Assembly (NCBI GenBank): GCA_035911135.1
Contig: JAMHWD010000018.1
Coordinates: 186,001-250,000, forward strand
Direction: 5' to 3'
Length of the DNA: 64,000 bases
Source: JAMHWD01 sp035911135
GTDB lineage: Bacteria > Pseudomonadota > Alphaproteobacteria > Micavibrionales > Micavibrionaceae
Shown here one piece after another: positions 25,787-35,389 of this stretch (within the stretch, counting starts at the first letter, position 1; each line of letters starts with the position of its first letter). The notes beneath the pieces were generated by a model. The model did no database searches, was not told the origin of the DNA, and worked only from the letters and a program-made list of their open reading frames with translations. A program made the position numbers and the translations under genes.

Positions 25787-25860
25787 GCCTCGCAAAATGC
25801 ATGGCTGCCATGCGTTTACCACATCTTGCTGAAACCTTGCATCGCTCATATCTTGGTTTC

Positions 25861-25947
25861 ATGTTTAACGCAGCGCAACAAACAACCCTGACGATCTTTG
25901 CCATGATGTTCATGGCTTCGTCCGCGTTTGTCTGCGAATATTGTTAA
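25861..25947 (+). CDS. 28-codon ORF upstream of cysH, possible leader peptide
   Basis: The frame begins at ATG 25861 and ends in V-C-E-Y-C-stop. Residues 8-23 are hydrophobic. No strong Shine-Dalgarno sequence is seen. Two Cys codons near the end, 86 bases before a cysteine-pathway gene, invite an attenuation model. CTTTCGC (25952-25958) can pair with GCGAAAG (26016-26022). It may also be chance. Confidence 0.25.
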   Translation: MFNAAQQTTLTIFAMMFMASSAFVCEYC

Positions 25948-26033
25948 CCCCCTTTCGCGATCCCCTCCCTTAAAAACACTTATGATGCTGCGCCAGAATA
26001 ATAGGCCCGCATCTTGCGAAAGACAATTTCATC

Positions 26034-26678
26034 ATGCCCGCCACATCTTTGCGTTCTGCCGCGCCGCAGACATTAGAACATCCAGCTTTTTCCCTTGAAG
26101 GTTTAAGCGAAAAATTCCGCCGCCTTACCATCGAGGACCGCATCCGCTTTGCCCATGACTGGACGGTGGAAAATACCAACGGCACGCTTGCCCTCAGCAG
26201 TAGCTTCGGCGTGCAATCGGCTCTGCTTTTGCAATTTGCGAAATCGTCTAAACTTGATATCCCGGTTATCTCGGTTGATATTGCCGACGAGAAATATGAT
26301 GGTCAGCGCGAATACCGGCAAAAACTAACGCGCACGCTCAACCTCGATCTTCATGTTTTTCCAGCCAGCGATGACGCACACAAAGTGCCGGCGATGGATG
26401 ACGGATTAAGAGCGCTCGGCATTGCTGCGACTATTTCCGGCATCCGCGCCGCGCAGACCAAAACACGCGCGCAGAAAAAATTTGTGGAATGGAACGAGCG
26501 CAATAATACGGTGACATTTCATCCCTTACTCGACTGGCCGGATGCAAAGACCGATTTTTACCTGAGCGCTCTGCCAGAAGATATCCGCCACCCCGCCTAC
26601 AAGCCGGGTGTAAAATCCAAGGGCGGATTTTTGCTGCGCGAAGGTGAGGAGAAGACCGAATGCGGCCTTCACCTGTAA
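26034..26678 (+). CDS. cysH: Phosphoadenylyl-sulfate (PAPS) reductase family protein
   Basis: CysH reduces activated sulfate to sulfite with thioredoxin. The PP-loop region reads LALSSSFGVQSALLLQF near residues 51-67, ISGIRAAQTKTRAQKKF is near residues 139-155, and the catalytic Cys is in the C-terminal KTECGLHL. No Cys-Cys pair of the iron-sulfur APS reductase type is present, so PAPS is the likely substrate. At 214 aa it is a little shorter than most. It converges on the carboxyltransferase gene, 2 bases apart, without an obvious terminator. Confidence 0.88.
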   Translation: MPATSLRSAAPQTLEHPAFSLEGLSEKFRRLTIEDRIRFAHDWTVENTNGTLALSSSFGVQSALLLQFAKSSKLDIPVISVDIADEKYDGQREYRQKLTRTLNLDLHVFPASDDAHKVPAMDDGLRALGIAATISGIRAAQTKTRAQKKFVEWNERNNTVTFHPLLDWPDAKTDFYLSALPEDIRHPAYKPGVKSKGGFLLREGEEKTECGLHL

Positions 26679-26680
26679 CT

Positions 26681-28663
26681 TTAGGATAATTCCTGCGAAC
26701 CAGCCGTCAGGATGACCGAAGGTGTCTGGCGCATACGGTAATCTTCCAATGCCGCCTTTGTATGCTCATAAATGCCCTCGCCCTTGCCATTCATAACATC
26801 GCGAATAATCTTCTCGATCTTGACCCCGGTGCTATGACGTGCAAAAGCCAATGCCATTTCCGATTTACTCGCAGGCGGGTGGGATGAATATTCAACAAAG
26901 CCAGCACCGGCCAGCATACGCGGAATACTCGTTTGAAAATCATGTATCTGACGAACAAGCTTGTTGCGCCATTCATCCTTTTTATATTCCTGCCCGTCAG
27001 GAAAGATATTCAGATCATCATCAAGCTGCTTAAGGAACAAAGCCTTTTGTGCCAGCAATTCCAACGTGGCAATACCGCCAAGTGCCTGCACAATATAAGC
27101 AGGCCCCTTGACCTTGATGCGCGCCGCGCCGGTATTGGAAAACTCGCCATCAGGATCAGTAGGAACCCGCGCATAATCCGGTAATTCCGGCGCAACCGCG
27201 GGCTTGTTTTTCCCGCGCGCACAAGCCACAACATGCTCCGGCCCCTTATCCAGCAAGAAGGCGGATAATTTTTGACGCTCCGTCGGATTATTCAGCCCCA
27301 GCGCCTTTAACTTATCCTCCGCGCCGGGTAAACCCGGGACGCGATCTTCAGCCGGCGTATAATCCAGTTCGGATTGCAGCCCCTCCACATGCAGGGCGTG
27401 CGCTTTCAAGACAGGATCAACATTTTCAGGCACAACGCCAAGCTGCCCGGTCAGATAGGCTGAAATATAACTCTTGGCAAAACCTTGCTTGCGCGGCCTG
27501 TGATGTGCATCGGCGATCACAGATTGCGCGGCGTAAAGGCTGGTGATGAAAGCATAAGGCGTGACTTGCGTGGGATGACCGAATTCTTCTTGAATTTCGG
27601 CAGCCTTTTGATAGACAGCAAGCTGGATTGCATCCCAATCTTTTGTTCCCAGCACAGCCGCCAGATTAGCCTCCAGCCCCGGAATACCGCGCAAGGTTGC
27701 CGTTGCGCCGCCCGGCGCACGCGCCCCTCGCATCGCCTCCAGCAGATCCTTATCGTATTTTGCTTCGGACCTGCGGTAGCGAAACCGCATCTCCAGCAAG
27801 CTGTCCATATCCGCCGATATAGCGCCAAAATCAAGAGCAGGCGCCGCGCCGCTGATGGCTTTGTTTTCGTGATTGCGGATCAGGCTATGCATCTTGAACA
27901 TGCTGGGATGCGCGGTTGATCCGGCCAGCGCCGGATGCACAACATCAATGCCAATTGTATGATTACGCTCGATGGCGGCCTCGATGCCGCGCATATAAAA
28001 CGCCGCCGCCTCGCCATATGTCGCATGGGCATGCATATGAATAGGCATATCAGGATATTCATCCACCAAGGCCGCCACAAGGTCATATCCCATTTCAGGA
28101 TCAAGGCGGCCGCTGGCCGATTTCAAATAGAATGCTGTATGTTTTTGCGCGACAAGCTGTTCAGCGGCGCGCAGGCAGGCTTCAATCGTTACATTGGGAT
28201 TATCTTCAACACAAAGCGTTCCCCAGGCTTCGATATCGTGCCCATCTTCCTCGCGGACGATCTGCACCGCCTTGGCAACACCAGCCGTGAGGCGTGTATC
28301 ATTCAGCCCATGGAAATTCTGCAGGATATTCATGCCCATCCCGCCATATTCACGGACCATACCCAGAACCACATCAAAAGGCTGGGGTGAATATTTGAAC
28401 AGGCAATCGCCGCGGATCAGCGCGCTCTGTCGCACGCCTTTTTCCTTAAAATCGGAGAGGATCGTTTCAATCTCGGCCCATTCATTGCGGCCTTTCTTGG
28501 CGAAAATATCGTAAAACGTGCCCCCGCCCGTTTGAATGGTCGCAGTGCCGATCTTGTGCGCGTTTTTATGCGCGGCCACGATTTCCTTGGCCGAAGGGCT
28601 TGTCCCCATCAGCGATTGTATACCGTCGCGATATACGTTATGGAATTGGATTAATCCGCTCAT
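26681..28663 (-). CDS. Biotin-dependent carboxyltransferase-like protein without a biotin domain (pyruvate carboxylase/OadA type)
   Basis: The N-terminal HMGL-like barrel matches the carboxyltransferase of pyruvate carboxylase and oxaloacetate decarboxylase: YRDGIQSLMGT at residues 11-21 (metal Asp13, Gln16), a Lys at 181 in FYLKSASGRLDPEMGYDL where the carbamylated lysine lies, and HMHAHAT at residues 209-215 with the metal His pair. A PYC_OADA-like region follows. The C-terminal 120 residues show no AMKM biotin site, and no biotin carboxylase gene is nearby. The partner or the reaction may therefore differ. It diverges from argH. Confidence 0.75.
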   Translation of the reverse strand: MSGLIQFHNVYRDGIQSLMGTSPSAKEIVAAHKNAHKIGTATIQTGGGTFYDIFAKKGRNEWAEIETILSDFKEKGVRQSALIRGDCLFKYSPQPFDVVLGMVREYGGMGMNILQNFHGLNDTRLTAGVAKAVQIVREEDGHDIEAWGTLCVEDNPNVTIEACLRAAEQLVAQKHTAFYLKSASGRLDPEMGYDLVAALVDEYPDMPIHMHAHATYGEAAAFYMRGIEAAIERNHTIGIDVVHPALAGSTAHPSMFKMHSLIRNHENKAISGAAPALDFGAISADMDSLLEMRFRYRRSEAKYDKDLLEAMRGARAPGGATATLRGIPGLEANLAAVLGTKDWDAIQLAVYQKAAEIQEEFGHPTQVTPYAFITSLYAAQSVIADAHHRPRKQGFAKSYISAYLTGQLGVVPENVDPVLKAHALHVEGLQSELDYTPAEDRVPGLPGAEDKLKALGLNNPTERQKLSAFLLDKGPEHVVACARGKNKPAVAPELPDYARVPTDPDGEFSNTGAARIKVKGPAYIVQALGGIATLELLAQKALFLKQLDDDLNIFPDGQEYKKDEWRNKLVRQIHDFQTSIPRMLAGAGFVEYSSHPPASKSEMALAFARHSTGVKIEKIIRDVMNGKGEGIYEHTKAALEDYRMRQTPSVILTAGSQELS

Positions 28664-28763
28664 ACCTGCTATACCTGTTCATGTTTATAAGGATACCTAT
28701 TTATATAGCCTCCTTTTTAAATTATGACAATGATTATTAAAATAAAGAAGAAGCCTGAAGTAA

Positions 28764-30086
28764 ATGTCGCAGAAAACTGATAAAAAACCGTTATCAAGCA
28801 CCATCTGGGGGGGGCGTTTCGCCGCCGGGCCGGATGAGATCATGCAGCAGATCAACGCCTCGATCGGCGTGGACCAGCGCCTCTGGCGACAGGATATTGC
28901 TGGATCCAAGGCGCATTGCACGATGCTGGTCAAACAGGGGATCCTGACCAAAGAAGACGGCGATGCGATTTTAAAAGGCCTCGACCAGATTGCCGACGAG
29001 ATCGAGAGCGGCACGCTGGAATTCACGGCCGAGCTTGAAGACATTCACATGAATATCGAAACGCGCCTGAAGGCCATTATCGGTGATGCCGCCGGAAGAC
29101 TTCACACAGCGAGGTCACGGAACGACCAGGTAGCGACCGATTTTCGCCTCTGGACGCGCGAGGCGATTGATATCGTCATTGCCACGATTGAAAAATTCGA
29201 AGCCACGCTTGCGGCGCTCTGCCAGAAGCATGAGCAGACCATCATGCCGGGCTTTACGCATCTTCAAGCCGCACAGCCCGTGACACTGGCCCGTCACCTT
29301 GGTGCCTACGCACAGATGATGGCCCGCGACAAATCACGTTTCAAGGATTGCCAGAAGCGCCTGAATGAAAGCCCGCTGGGCTCTGCCGCGCTGGCCGGAA
29401 CCCCCTACCCGATCGACCGCGAGATGACCGCCAAGGCCTTGGGGTTCGACCGTCCCATGGCCAACACGATGGACGGTGTTTCGGCGCGGGATTTTGCCTG
29501 CGAGTTTTTGTTTAACGCCGCGCAATGCGGGATTCATCTCTCGCGTCTTGCCGAGGAGATTATCATCTGGGCCACGCCGCAATTCGGGTTCATTAAATTA
29601 TCGGATCGCTGGAGCACCGGCAGCTCAATCATGCCGCAAAAGAAAAACCCGGACGCCGCCGAGCTGATCCGCGGCAAGACAGGCCGGCTGAACGGGAACC
29701 TCATCCAGATGCTGACCGTCATGAAGGGCCTGCCGCTGACCTATAACAAGGACATGCAGGAAGATAAGGAATCCGTATTTGATTCCTTTGATACGCTGAT
29801 GCTGGGCCTGCAGGCCATGGATGGCATGTTAGAGAGCGCCGAGTTTAACACCGCGCGTATGTTAGAGGCCGCCGAGGATGGATACACCACGGCCACCGCA
29901 TTGGCGGACTGGCTGGTGATGAAGCTGAACATCCCCTTCCGTCAGGCGCATCATATCACGGGCACCATTGTAAAAATGGCCGAAAGCCGGGATTGCAAGT
30001 TGCATGAATTATCACTTTCCGATATGCAAGGCGTCGAGGCAAAGATCACGGATGATATTTATTCCGTGCTGCGCGTCAAAAAATAG
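28764..30086 (+). CDS. argH: Argininosuccinate lyase
   Basis: ArgH splits argininosuccinate into arginine and fumarate. The start SSTIWGGRFAAGPDEIMQQI, HTARSRNDQVATDFRLW near residues 113-129, TPYPIDREMTAKALGFDRP near residues 213-231 and the flexible signature GSSIMPQKKNPD near residue 287 are all present. Length is 440 aa, slightly below the usual 460. It is monocistronic or followed by the ABC-F gene after 45 bases, and is 10 kb from argF. Confidence 0.95.
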   Translation: MSQKTDKKPLSSTIWGGRFAAGPDEIMQQINASIGVDQRLWRQDIAGSKAHCTMLVKQGILTKEDGDAILKGLDQIADEIESGTLEFTAELEDIHMNIETRLKAIIGDAAGRLHTARSRNDQVATDFRLWTREAIDIVIATIEKFEATLAALCQKHEQTIMPGFTHLQAAQPVTLARHLGAYAQMMARDKSRFKDCQKRLNESPLGSAALAGTPYPIDREMTAKALGFDRPMANTMDGVSARDFACEFLFNAAQCGIHLSRLAEEIIIWATPQFGFIKLSDRWSTGSSIMPQKKNPDAAELIRGKTGRLNGNLIQMLTVMKGLPLTYNKDMQEDKESVFDSFDTLMLGLQAMDGMLESAEFNTARMLEAAEDGYTTATALADWLVMKLNIPFRQAHHITGTIVKMAESRDCKLHELSLSDMQGVEAKITDDIYSVLRVKK

Positions 30087-30131
30087 GCACAACAGCTGCC
30101 TTTGTGACCCAATAAGAATACCGGAAAAACC

Positions 30132-32006
30132 ATGTTAAGCGTAACAGACCTGACCTATAAAATCGGTGCGCGCACCATTTTGGATGAGTGCAACGTCACC
30201 ATCATGGACAACTGGAAAGTCGGCGTTGTCGGCTTGAACGGCGCAGGGAAATCGACCCTGTTCAAACTGATCGCAGGCGATCTGATACCAGATGGCGGGC
30301 GCATTGATAAAAACGCCAAGCAGCGCATGGGCATGGTGCGTCAGGACATCCCGGAAGTTGATACGCCCTTGATTGATATCGTTCTGGGATCGCATGAGGA
30401 AATGGCCGATCTGTGGCGCCAGACCGAAACCGAGGAAGACCCGAACAAGATCGCCGATATCTATCAGCGCCTTGCCGATCTGGATGCCTATTCCGCGCCG
30501 GCCAAGGCATCCCTTTTGCTGACCGGGCTTGGTTTCCGGGAAGAACAACTCACCGAACCCTTTTCGTCTTTCAGCGGAGGCTGGCGGATGCGCGTGGCGC
30601 TGGCGGCGGCGCTGTTTGTCGAGCCTGAAATCCTGCTGCTCGATGAGCCGACCAACCACCTGGATCTTGAAGCCATCATGTGGCTCGAGAGCTATCTGGT
30701 AGCCTATCCGCATACGCTGCTGATTATTTCGCATGACCGGGAAGTCCTGAACAAATGTATCGACCATGTCATCCATGTCGATCGCCAGAAGGTCAAGCTT
30801 TATACCGGCAATTACGATACCTTCGAGCGCGAACGTGCCGAGGCCATGGGCCTGCAGCAAAAGATGTTCGAAAAGCAGCAAGCCGAACGCGCCCATATGC
30901 AAAAATTCATCGACCGGTTCAAAGCCAAGGCCTCGAAGGCCGCTCAGGCCCAAAGCCGTATCAAGGCCATGGAGCGCATGGATCTTGTCGATGCCGTGAT
31001 CGCCGACCGCGCGGTGCATTTCATCTTTCCAAGCCCCAAGGAAATTGCATCGCCGCTGATCGCGATCAACCATGCGGATATTGGTTACACGCAAGGCCAG
31101 CCCATCTTGAGAAAAGTGTATGAGAGCATTGATAATGACGACCGGATTGCCTTGCTGGGGGCGAACGGAAACGGGAAATCGACGCTGATGAAGCTGGTTG
31201 CCGGCAAGCTGGAAGCCATGGGCGGCGAGGTAACGCGCAACCAGAAACTCCGCATCGGTTATTTCTCCCAGCACCAGACGGAAGAGCTGGATGTGGAGTC
31301 AACGCCTTATCAGGAAATGCTGGACCTGATGCGCAAGGCCAATCCGGATGTAACCGAACCGAAAGTGCGTGCCAAACTGGGCGCTTTTGGCTTCTCCAAG
31401 GAACTGGCCGATAACAAGATTGCCTCCTTGAGCGGCGGTGAGAAGGCGCGTCTGTTATTCGCGATCATGAGCTTTGATGCGCCGCATTTGCTGCTGCTGG
31501 ATGAACCGACAAACCATCTGGATATCGACGCGCGCGAAGCGCTTGTGCAGGCGCTGAACAATTACGAAGGCGCGATTGTGATCGTCAGCCACGACCCGAA
31601 CATGGTCGAGCGCGTGGCCGACCGCCTTTGGGTTGTGCGTGATGGCGAATGTCAGCATTTTGATGGCGATCTGGAAGACTACCGCAATTACACCATTCAG
31701 GCCCGCCGCGAGGAACGCAAGGAAGGCCGCAAGAAAAAAGACAGCCTCCCTGCCAATACCAATACAGCGCCTGCAATCCCGGCTCCCGCCCCTGCCGCCA
31801 AAATGAATCCGCAAGCTATTGCCAAGCTGGAAAAGAAAATCGCGGAGCTGGAAAAGCAAAAACTGGAGCTGGAAGCCCTGATGGCCTCGGACGGATTTTA
31901 TTCCAAACCGCATGATCAAACCGCGCTAACACATGATAAGCACGCAAAAACCACCAGCGATCTGGAAGCGCTTGAGGCCGAGTGGCTGGCAGCGCAAGGC
32001 GCGTAA
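30132..32006 (+). CDS. ABC-F family ATPase (Uup/YheS-like)
   Basis: There are two ABC domains without membrane segments. The first has GLNGAGKST near residue 35, SFSGGWRMRVALAAALF near residue 150 and LLLLDEPTNHLD near residue 168; the second has GANGNGKST near residue 343, LSGGEKARLLFA near residue 436 and LLLLDEPTNHLD near residue 456. The linker between them (residues 235-285) is charged and Lys/Arg-rich, as in the P-site tRNA interaction motif. The tail ends in a coiled coil (LEKKIAELEKQKLELEALM), typical of Uup. It probably acts on stalled ribosomes. No resistance role is implied by context. Confidence 0.9.
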   Translation: MLSVTDLTYKIGARTILDECNVTIMDNWKVGVVGLNGAGKSTLFKLIAGDLIPDGGRIDKNAKQRMGMVRQDIPEVDTPLIDIVLGSHEEMADLWRQTETEEDPNKIADIYQRLADLDAYSAPAKASLLLTGLGFREEQLTEPFSSFSGGWRMRVALAAALFVEPEILLLDEPTNHLDLEAIMWLESYLVAYPHTLLIISHDREVLNKCIDHVIHVDRQKVKLYTGNYDTFERERAEAMGLQQKMFEKQQAERAHMQKFIDRFKAKASKAAQAQSRIKAMERMDLVDAVIADRAVHFIFPSPKEIASPLIAINHADIGYTQGQPILRKVYESIDNDDRIALLGANGNGKSTLMKLVAGKLEAMGGEVTRNQKLRIGYFSQHQTEELDVESTPYQEMLDLMRKANPDVTEPKVRAKLGAFGFSKELADNKIASLSGGEKARLLFAIMSFDAPHLLLLDEPTNHLDIDAREALVQALNNYEGAIVIVSHDPNMVERVADRLWVVRDGECQHFDGDLEDYRNYTIQARREERKEGRKKKDSLPANTNTAPAIPAPAPAAKMNPQAIAKLEKKIAELEKQKLELEALMASDGFYSKPHDQTALTHDKHAKTTSDLEALEAEWLAAQGA

Positions 32007-32084
32007 GCCTTCATTTCATGCATTTGAGTTGATCATTATGTCAACACAAAACCATTAGACAAGCCGCCAGCGCTGATTTCTAAT

Positions 32085-33710
32085 ATGCTCATGACCGCGC
32101 CCATACTTTCAGTTCAGAATCTCTCCATTGCTTTCAAGACGCCTGGCGGTATCTTTGACGCCGTCAAGGGCGCGAGCTTTACGCTGAAAAAAGGCAAGAC
32201 GCTAGCGCTGGTGGGAGAATCCGGATCAGGGAAATCCGTGACCGCCCTTTCGATCCTGCAGCTCCTGCCCTATCCACTGGCCAGCCACGGTCCCGGCACA
32301 TCCATCATATTTGATGGACTGGAATTGAACGGCAAGGGCGATAGCTTCATGCAAGATATCCGGGGCCGGCGCATCGGCATGATTTTTCAGGAACCCCTGA
32401 CAGCCCTCAACCCGCTGCATACGATCGAGCGTCAGATCGGTGAGGTTCTGCGCCTGCACCAGAAAATGAAACCCGCAGCAATCCGTGCGCGCATTCTGGA
32501 ACTGCTGGATCTTGTGGGATTACAACGCCTGCATGATCGCCTTGATGCCTATCCGCACGAGTTATCCGGCGGGCAGCGTCAGCGCGTCATGATCGCCATG
32601 GCGCTCGCCAATAATCCGGAACTTCTGATCGCGGATGAGCCGACAACAGCGCTGGATGTTACTATTCAGGCGCAGATTCTGGAGCTGCTGAAGGATTTGC
32701 AAAAACGCCTCGGCATGGCGCTGCTGATCATTACACATGACTTATCCATCGTTGAAAAAATGGCCGATGAAATCTGTGTCATGAAAAACGGCGAGATTGT
32801 CGAGCAAGGTGAAACGGCCAGAATATTCGCCGCGCCTTCCCATGAATACACGCAAAAACTGCTGGCCACCATGCCCAAGGGCGAGGCCAGAGCCATGCCG
32901 GAAAACACACCCATCATATTGGAAACGCAGAATATAAAAGTTCACTTCCCCAAGACCAAAAACTTCTTTGGCAAGCCGACATCCTTTGTTCATGCCGTGG
33001 ATGATGTGGGTTTTACAGTCCGCAAGGGCGAGACAATCGGCATTGTCGGCGAATCCGGATCCGGAAAGACAACATTGGGATTGGCGATCTTGCGCCTTTT
33101 GAAATCAACAGGCCATATCGTGTTTCAGGGGCGAAATATCTCCGATCTGGACAAGTCAGCGCTTAAGGGCTTGCGATCCGACATGCAGATTGTCTTTCAG
33201 GACCCGTTCGGATCGCTCTCGCCCCGCCTTAGCGTCGCCCAGATCATCGGCGAAGGGCTGGCCGTACACAGGCCAGATATCAGCCCGGCGCAGCGTGATG
33301 AGATGGTTACTGAGGCCTTGCAAAAAGTCCGCATGGACCCGGCTACCCGCCACCGCTATCCGCATGAATTTTCCGGCGGCCAGCGCCAGCGAATCTCTAT
33401 CGCCCGCGCCTTGGTTCTTAAACCCGACCTGATTGTTCTTGATGAACCAACTTCGGCGCTGGATGTTTCGGTGCAGGCGGAAATCGTTGATTTGCTGAGG
33501 GATCTGCAAGAGCGCGAAGGCCTTTCCTATATCTTTATCAGCCATGATCTGCGGGTTATCAAGGCGCTGGCCCACCATGTTCTGGTCATGAAAGACGGCA
33601 AAATTGTTGAAGATGGCAGCGCAAAATCCATATTCGAGACCCCGCATCAGGAATATACAAAAACCCTGATTGAGGCCGCCATGAACCTGAAAACTCGCAA
33701 ATTCCCTTAA
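32085..33710 (+). CDS. yejF: YejF-type fused ABC importer ATPase
   Basis: Two oligopeptide-type ABC domains are fused in 541 aa. Walker A motifs GESGSGKSV (near residue 44) and GESGSGKTT (near residue 322), signatures LSGGQRQRVMIAMAL and FSGGQRQRISIARAL, and Walker B motifs IADEPTTALD and VLDEPTSALD are intact. This is the arrangement of YejF, and YejA, YejB and YejE are encoded 24-30 kb upstream without an ATPase, so this is their likely motor. An alternative ATG lies at 32091. No clear Shine-Dalgarno sequence precedes either. Confidence 0.9.
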   Translation: MLMTAPILSVQNLSIAFKTPGGIFDAVKGASFTLKKGKTLALVGESGSGKSVTALSILQLLPYPLASHGPGTSIIFDGLELNGKGDSFMQDIRGRRIGMIFQEPLTALNPLHTIERQIGEVLRLHQKMKPAAIRARILELLDLVGLQRLHDRLDAYPHELSGGQRQRVMIAMALANNPELLIADEPTTALDVTIQAQILELLKDLQKRLGMALLIITHDLSIVEKMADEICVMKNGEIVEQGETARIFAAPSHEYTQKLLATMPKGEARAMPENTPIILETQNIKVHFPKTKNFFGKPTSFVHAVDDVGFTVRKGETIGIVGESGSGKTTLGLAILRLLKSTGHIVFQGRNISDLDKSALKGLRSDMQIVFQDPFGSLSPRLSVAQIIGEGLAVHRPDISPAQRDEMVTEALQKVRMDPATRHRYPHEFSGGQRQRISIARALVLKPDLIVLDEPTSALDVSVQAEIVDLLRDLQEREGLSYIFISHDLRVIKALAHHVLVMKDGKIVEDGSAKSIFETPHQEYTKTLIEAAMNLKTRKFP

Positions 33711-33813
33711 ATTATGACAATATACTAGATTGAATATGCCTTTTTCCTTGCAATCGCAGCGGAAAATGATAGGAATAGCCCACGAAATTTAATTTGAAAG
33801 GAGTTGATCCCCA

Positions 33814-34014
33814 GTGGTCACAGTTAACGTACGCGATAACAATGTCGATCAGGCTTTGAAAGCCCTGAAGAAAAAGATGCAGCGCGAAGGCCTGTTTCGT
33901 GAAATGAAGCTTCGCAAAAGCTTTGAGAAGCCCTCCGAGCGCAAGGCCCGGGAAAAAGCGGAAGCTATCCGCCGTTCCCGCAAAATGGAGCGCAAGCGTA
34001 AAGACCGCGATTAA
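33814..34014 (+). CDS. rpsU: Ribosomal protein S21
   Basis: The 66-residue basic protein has the S21 core VRDNNVDQALKALKKKM and FREMKLRKSFEKPSERKARE. It starts with GTG at 33814, which AAGGAG at 33798-33803 supports with about 10 bases of spacing. The C-terminal RRSRKMERKRKDRD tail matches alphaproteobacterial S21. An intrinsic terminator follows, so it is an independent unit. Confidence 0.95.
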   Translation: MVTVNVRDNNVDQALKALKKKMQREGLFREMKLRKSFEKPSERKAREKAEAIRRSRKMERKRKDRD

Positions 34015-34037
34015 TTCGCTTCTTTTCATCCCATATC

Positions 34038-34071
34038 AAAGCCGCTTTCCGTAAGGACAGGCGGCTTTTTT
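34038..34071 (+). terminator. Intrinsic terminator of rpsU
   Basis: The arms AAAGCCGC at 34038-34045 and GCGGCTTT at 34061-34068 form a perfect 8-base stem, followed by a T-run ending at 34071. Confidence 0.85.
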
Positions 34072-34139
34072 ACTGACAGCTTGTGGCCATAGCAATTTTT
34101 AGGCACTATATTACTGGTAAATTGCAGAAGGTATTATTG

Positions 34140-35363
34140 ATGCGCTCACTCGCTATATATTTACATATTTTTATTTTTGTGCTGATCGCCATCCCGCATA
34201 ACGCGCATGCCTCGCAATGGGTTGAATACAGAGATGAAGATGGCATCTTCAATTTGCTGATTCCCGAAAATTACAAAATCAATAAAAAGTCCTTTCGTGT
34301 GACCGATCAGGAAGTGGTCGTCAGCACAGAACTCACCGCCAATATCGACCAAAGACCCTTCAAGAACAGCGTCAAGCAATTCATCGTCCGCGCCGATCAT
34401 ACCTTCGCGTTCCCGGCCACGGATGAGGAAATCCCCGTCATCCTCGAATCCGAAGCCAATAAATATATTGATTACTATAAATCGCTGGGCGGGGAAGTCG
34501 CCAGCAAGAGAATTCAGGTCTATGCAGGCCATCCCGGCGTTGAAATCATTCTAGCGTATCAGGATCCAAAATTTGGCCCTCAAACGGTACAAGCCAGAAT
34601 TATCATTGCCGATTTCACACGTTTTGAGCAGATCGCCATTGGCCCTATGGAGGCCGGATTTGCCGAAGAAACCAAAAAATTCTTCACATCCCTCAAGCTC
34701 AATTCAGGCCGAACAAAACTTCCCGGAACTTTCGAGGAAGAATGGCGCAAGATCAGATCGCCATTTCACCTGAGCACGGTCATGATCCCCGGCATATCAC
34801 CGCCATTCGTTACTGACGATCCGCAGTTCCAAAGCAACGACAAGGTCGAACGGCTCACACTCAAGATCAAGGATCCGCTCTTCAACAGCACCATGTTCTA
34901 TAGCGTTTATGGCTATAGGTTCAATACCATGATGACGGCGGAGAAAGTTCAAGAAATCTTGCTGGACCGGCACCTAAAGAAATTCAAGGTTGATATCCGC
35001 ACCGTCAAATTCGGCAGAACCAATTACGGCAAAATGCCCGTTATCACAACAACGGTCAGATTTCCGCGCCCTAAGAAATATCCCTACATGGATACAATTA
35101 AGCTGGTCGCCTATTATTTTGGCAATTTTGTCACGGTGCAGGAATTGGCCGGCAGCTCGCCGCATATAACATCGCCCTATGCAAAAAAGCTCCTGAGCAT
35201 GTTTGAATTTCATCCCGTGAGCGCCAACGCCAAATTTGAAACTGAAAAAAAGGAAGCTGTGCTCAACAGCATGCCTGCCGCCCCGGCGGAACAAGATGTT
35301 CCGGAGGCAGATACGGCTGCCACGCCCGCGGAGACCGAACAGGCACCCCTGCCACAGAACTGA
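34140..35363 (+). CDS. Hypothetical exported protein, 407 aa
   Basis: I chose the ATG at 34140 because GAAGG lies 9 bases before it and the residues after it form a signal peptide (MRSLAIYLHIFIFVLIAIP, cleavage near AHA at residue 23); an in-frame ATG at 34083 would put 19 residues ahead of it. The mature protein seems to have two similar beta-rich halves, each with an F(T/F)xSLKLN or MFEFHP-like end, and a Pro/Glu/Ala-rich acidic tail. The family is unknown to me. It probably works in the periplasm. Confidence 0.65.
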   Translation: MRSLAIYLHIFIFVLIAIPHNAHASQWVEYRDEDGIFNLLIPENYKINKKSFRVTDQEVVVSTELTANIDQRPFKNSVKQFIVRADHTFAFPATDEEIPVILESEANKYIDYYKSLGGEVASKRIQVYAGHPGVEIILAYQDPKFGPQTVQARIIIADFTRFEQIAIGPMEAGFAEETKKFFTSLKLNSGRTKLPGTFEEEWRKIRSPFHLSTVMIPGISPPFVTDDPQFQSNDKVERLTLKIKDPLFNSTMFYSVYGYRFNTMMTAEKVQEILLDRHLKKFKVDIRTVKFGRTNYGKMPVITTTVRFPRPKKYPYMDTIKLVAYYFGNFVTVQELAGSSPHITSPYAKKLLSMFEFHPVSANAKFETEKKEAVLNSMPAAPAEQDVPEADTAATPAETEQAPLPQN

Positions 35364-35389
35364 CAACCCGCTTCACAGCCACGAGCATA

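Noticed and set aside
28726..28744. Second Fur-like match before argH
   Set aside because: It scores about 13 of 19 but lies in very AT-rich DNA, lacks an inverted repeat, and argH has no iron link.
30135..31274. Long minus-strand frame of 379 codons
   Set aside because: It is the shadow of the ABC-F gene, whose motifs are intact on the plus strand.
28718..33722. 15-base exact repeat TTAAATTATGACAAT at about 28718 and 33708
   Set aside because: One or two such repeats are expected by chance in 64 kb, and the contexts differ.
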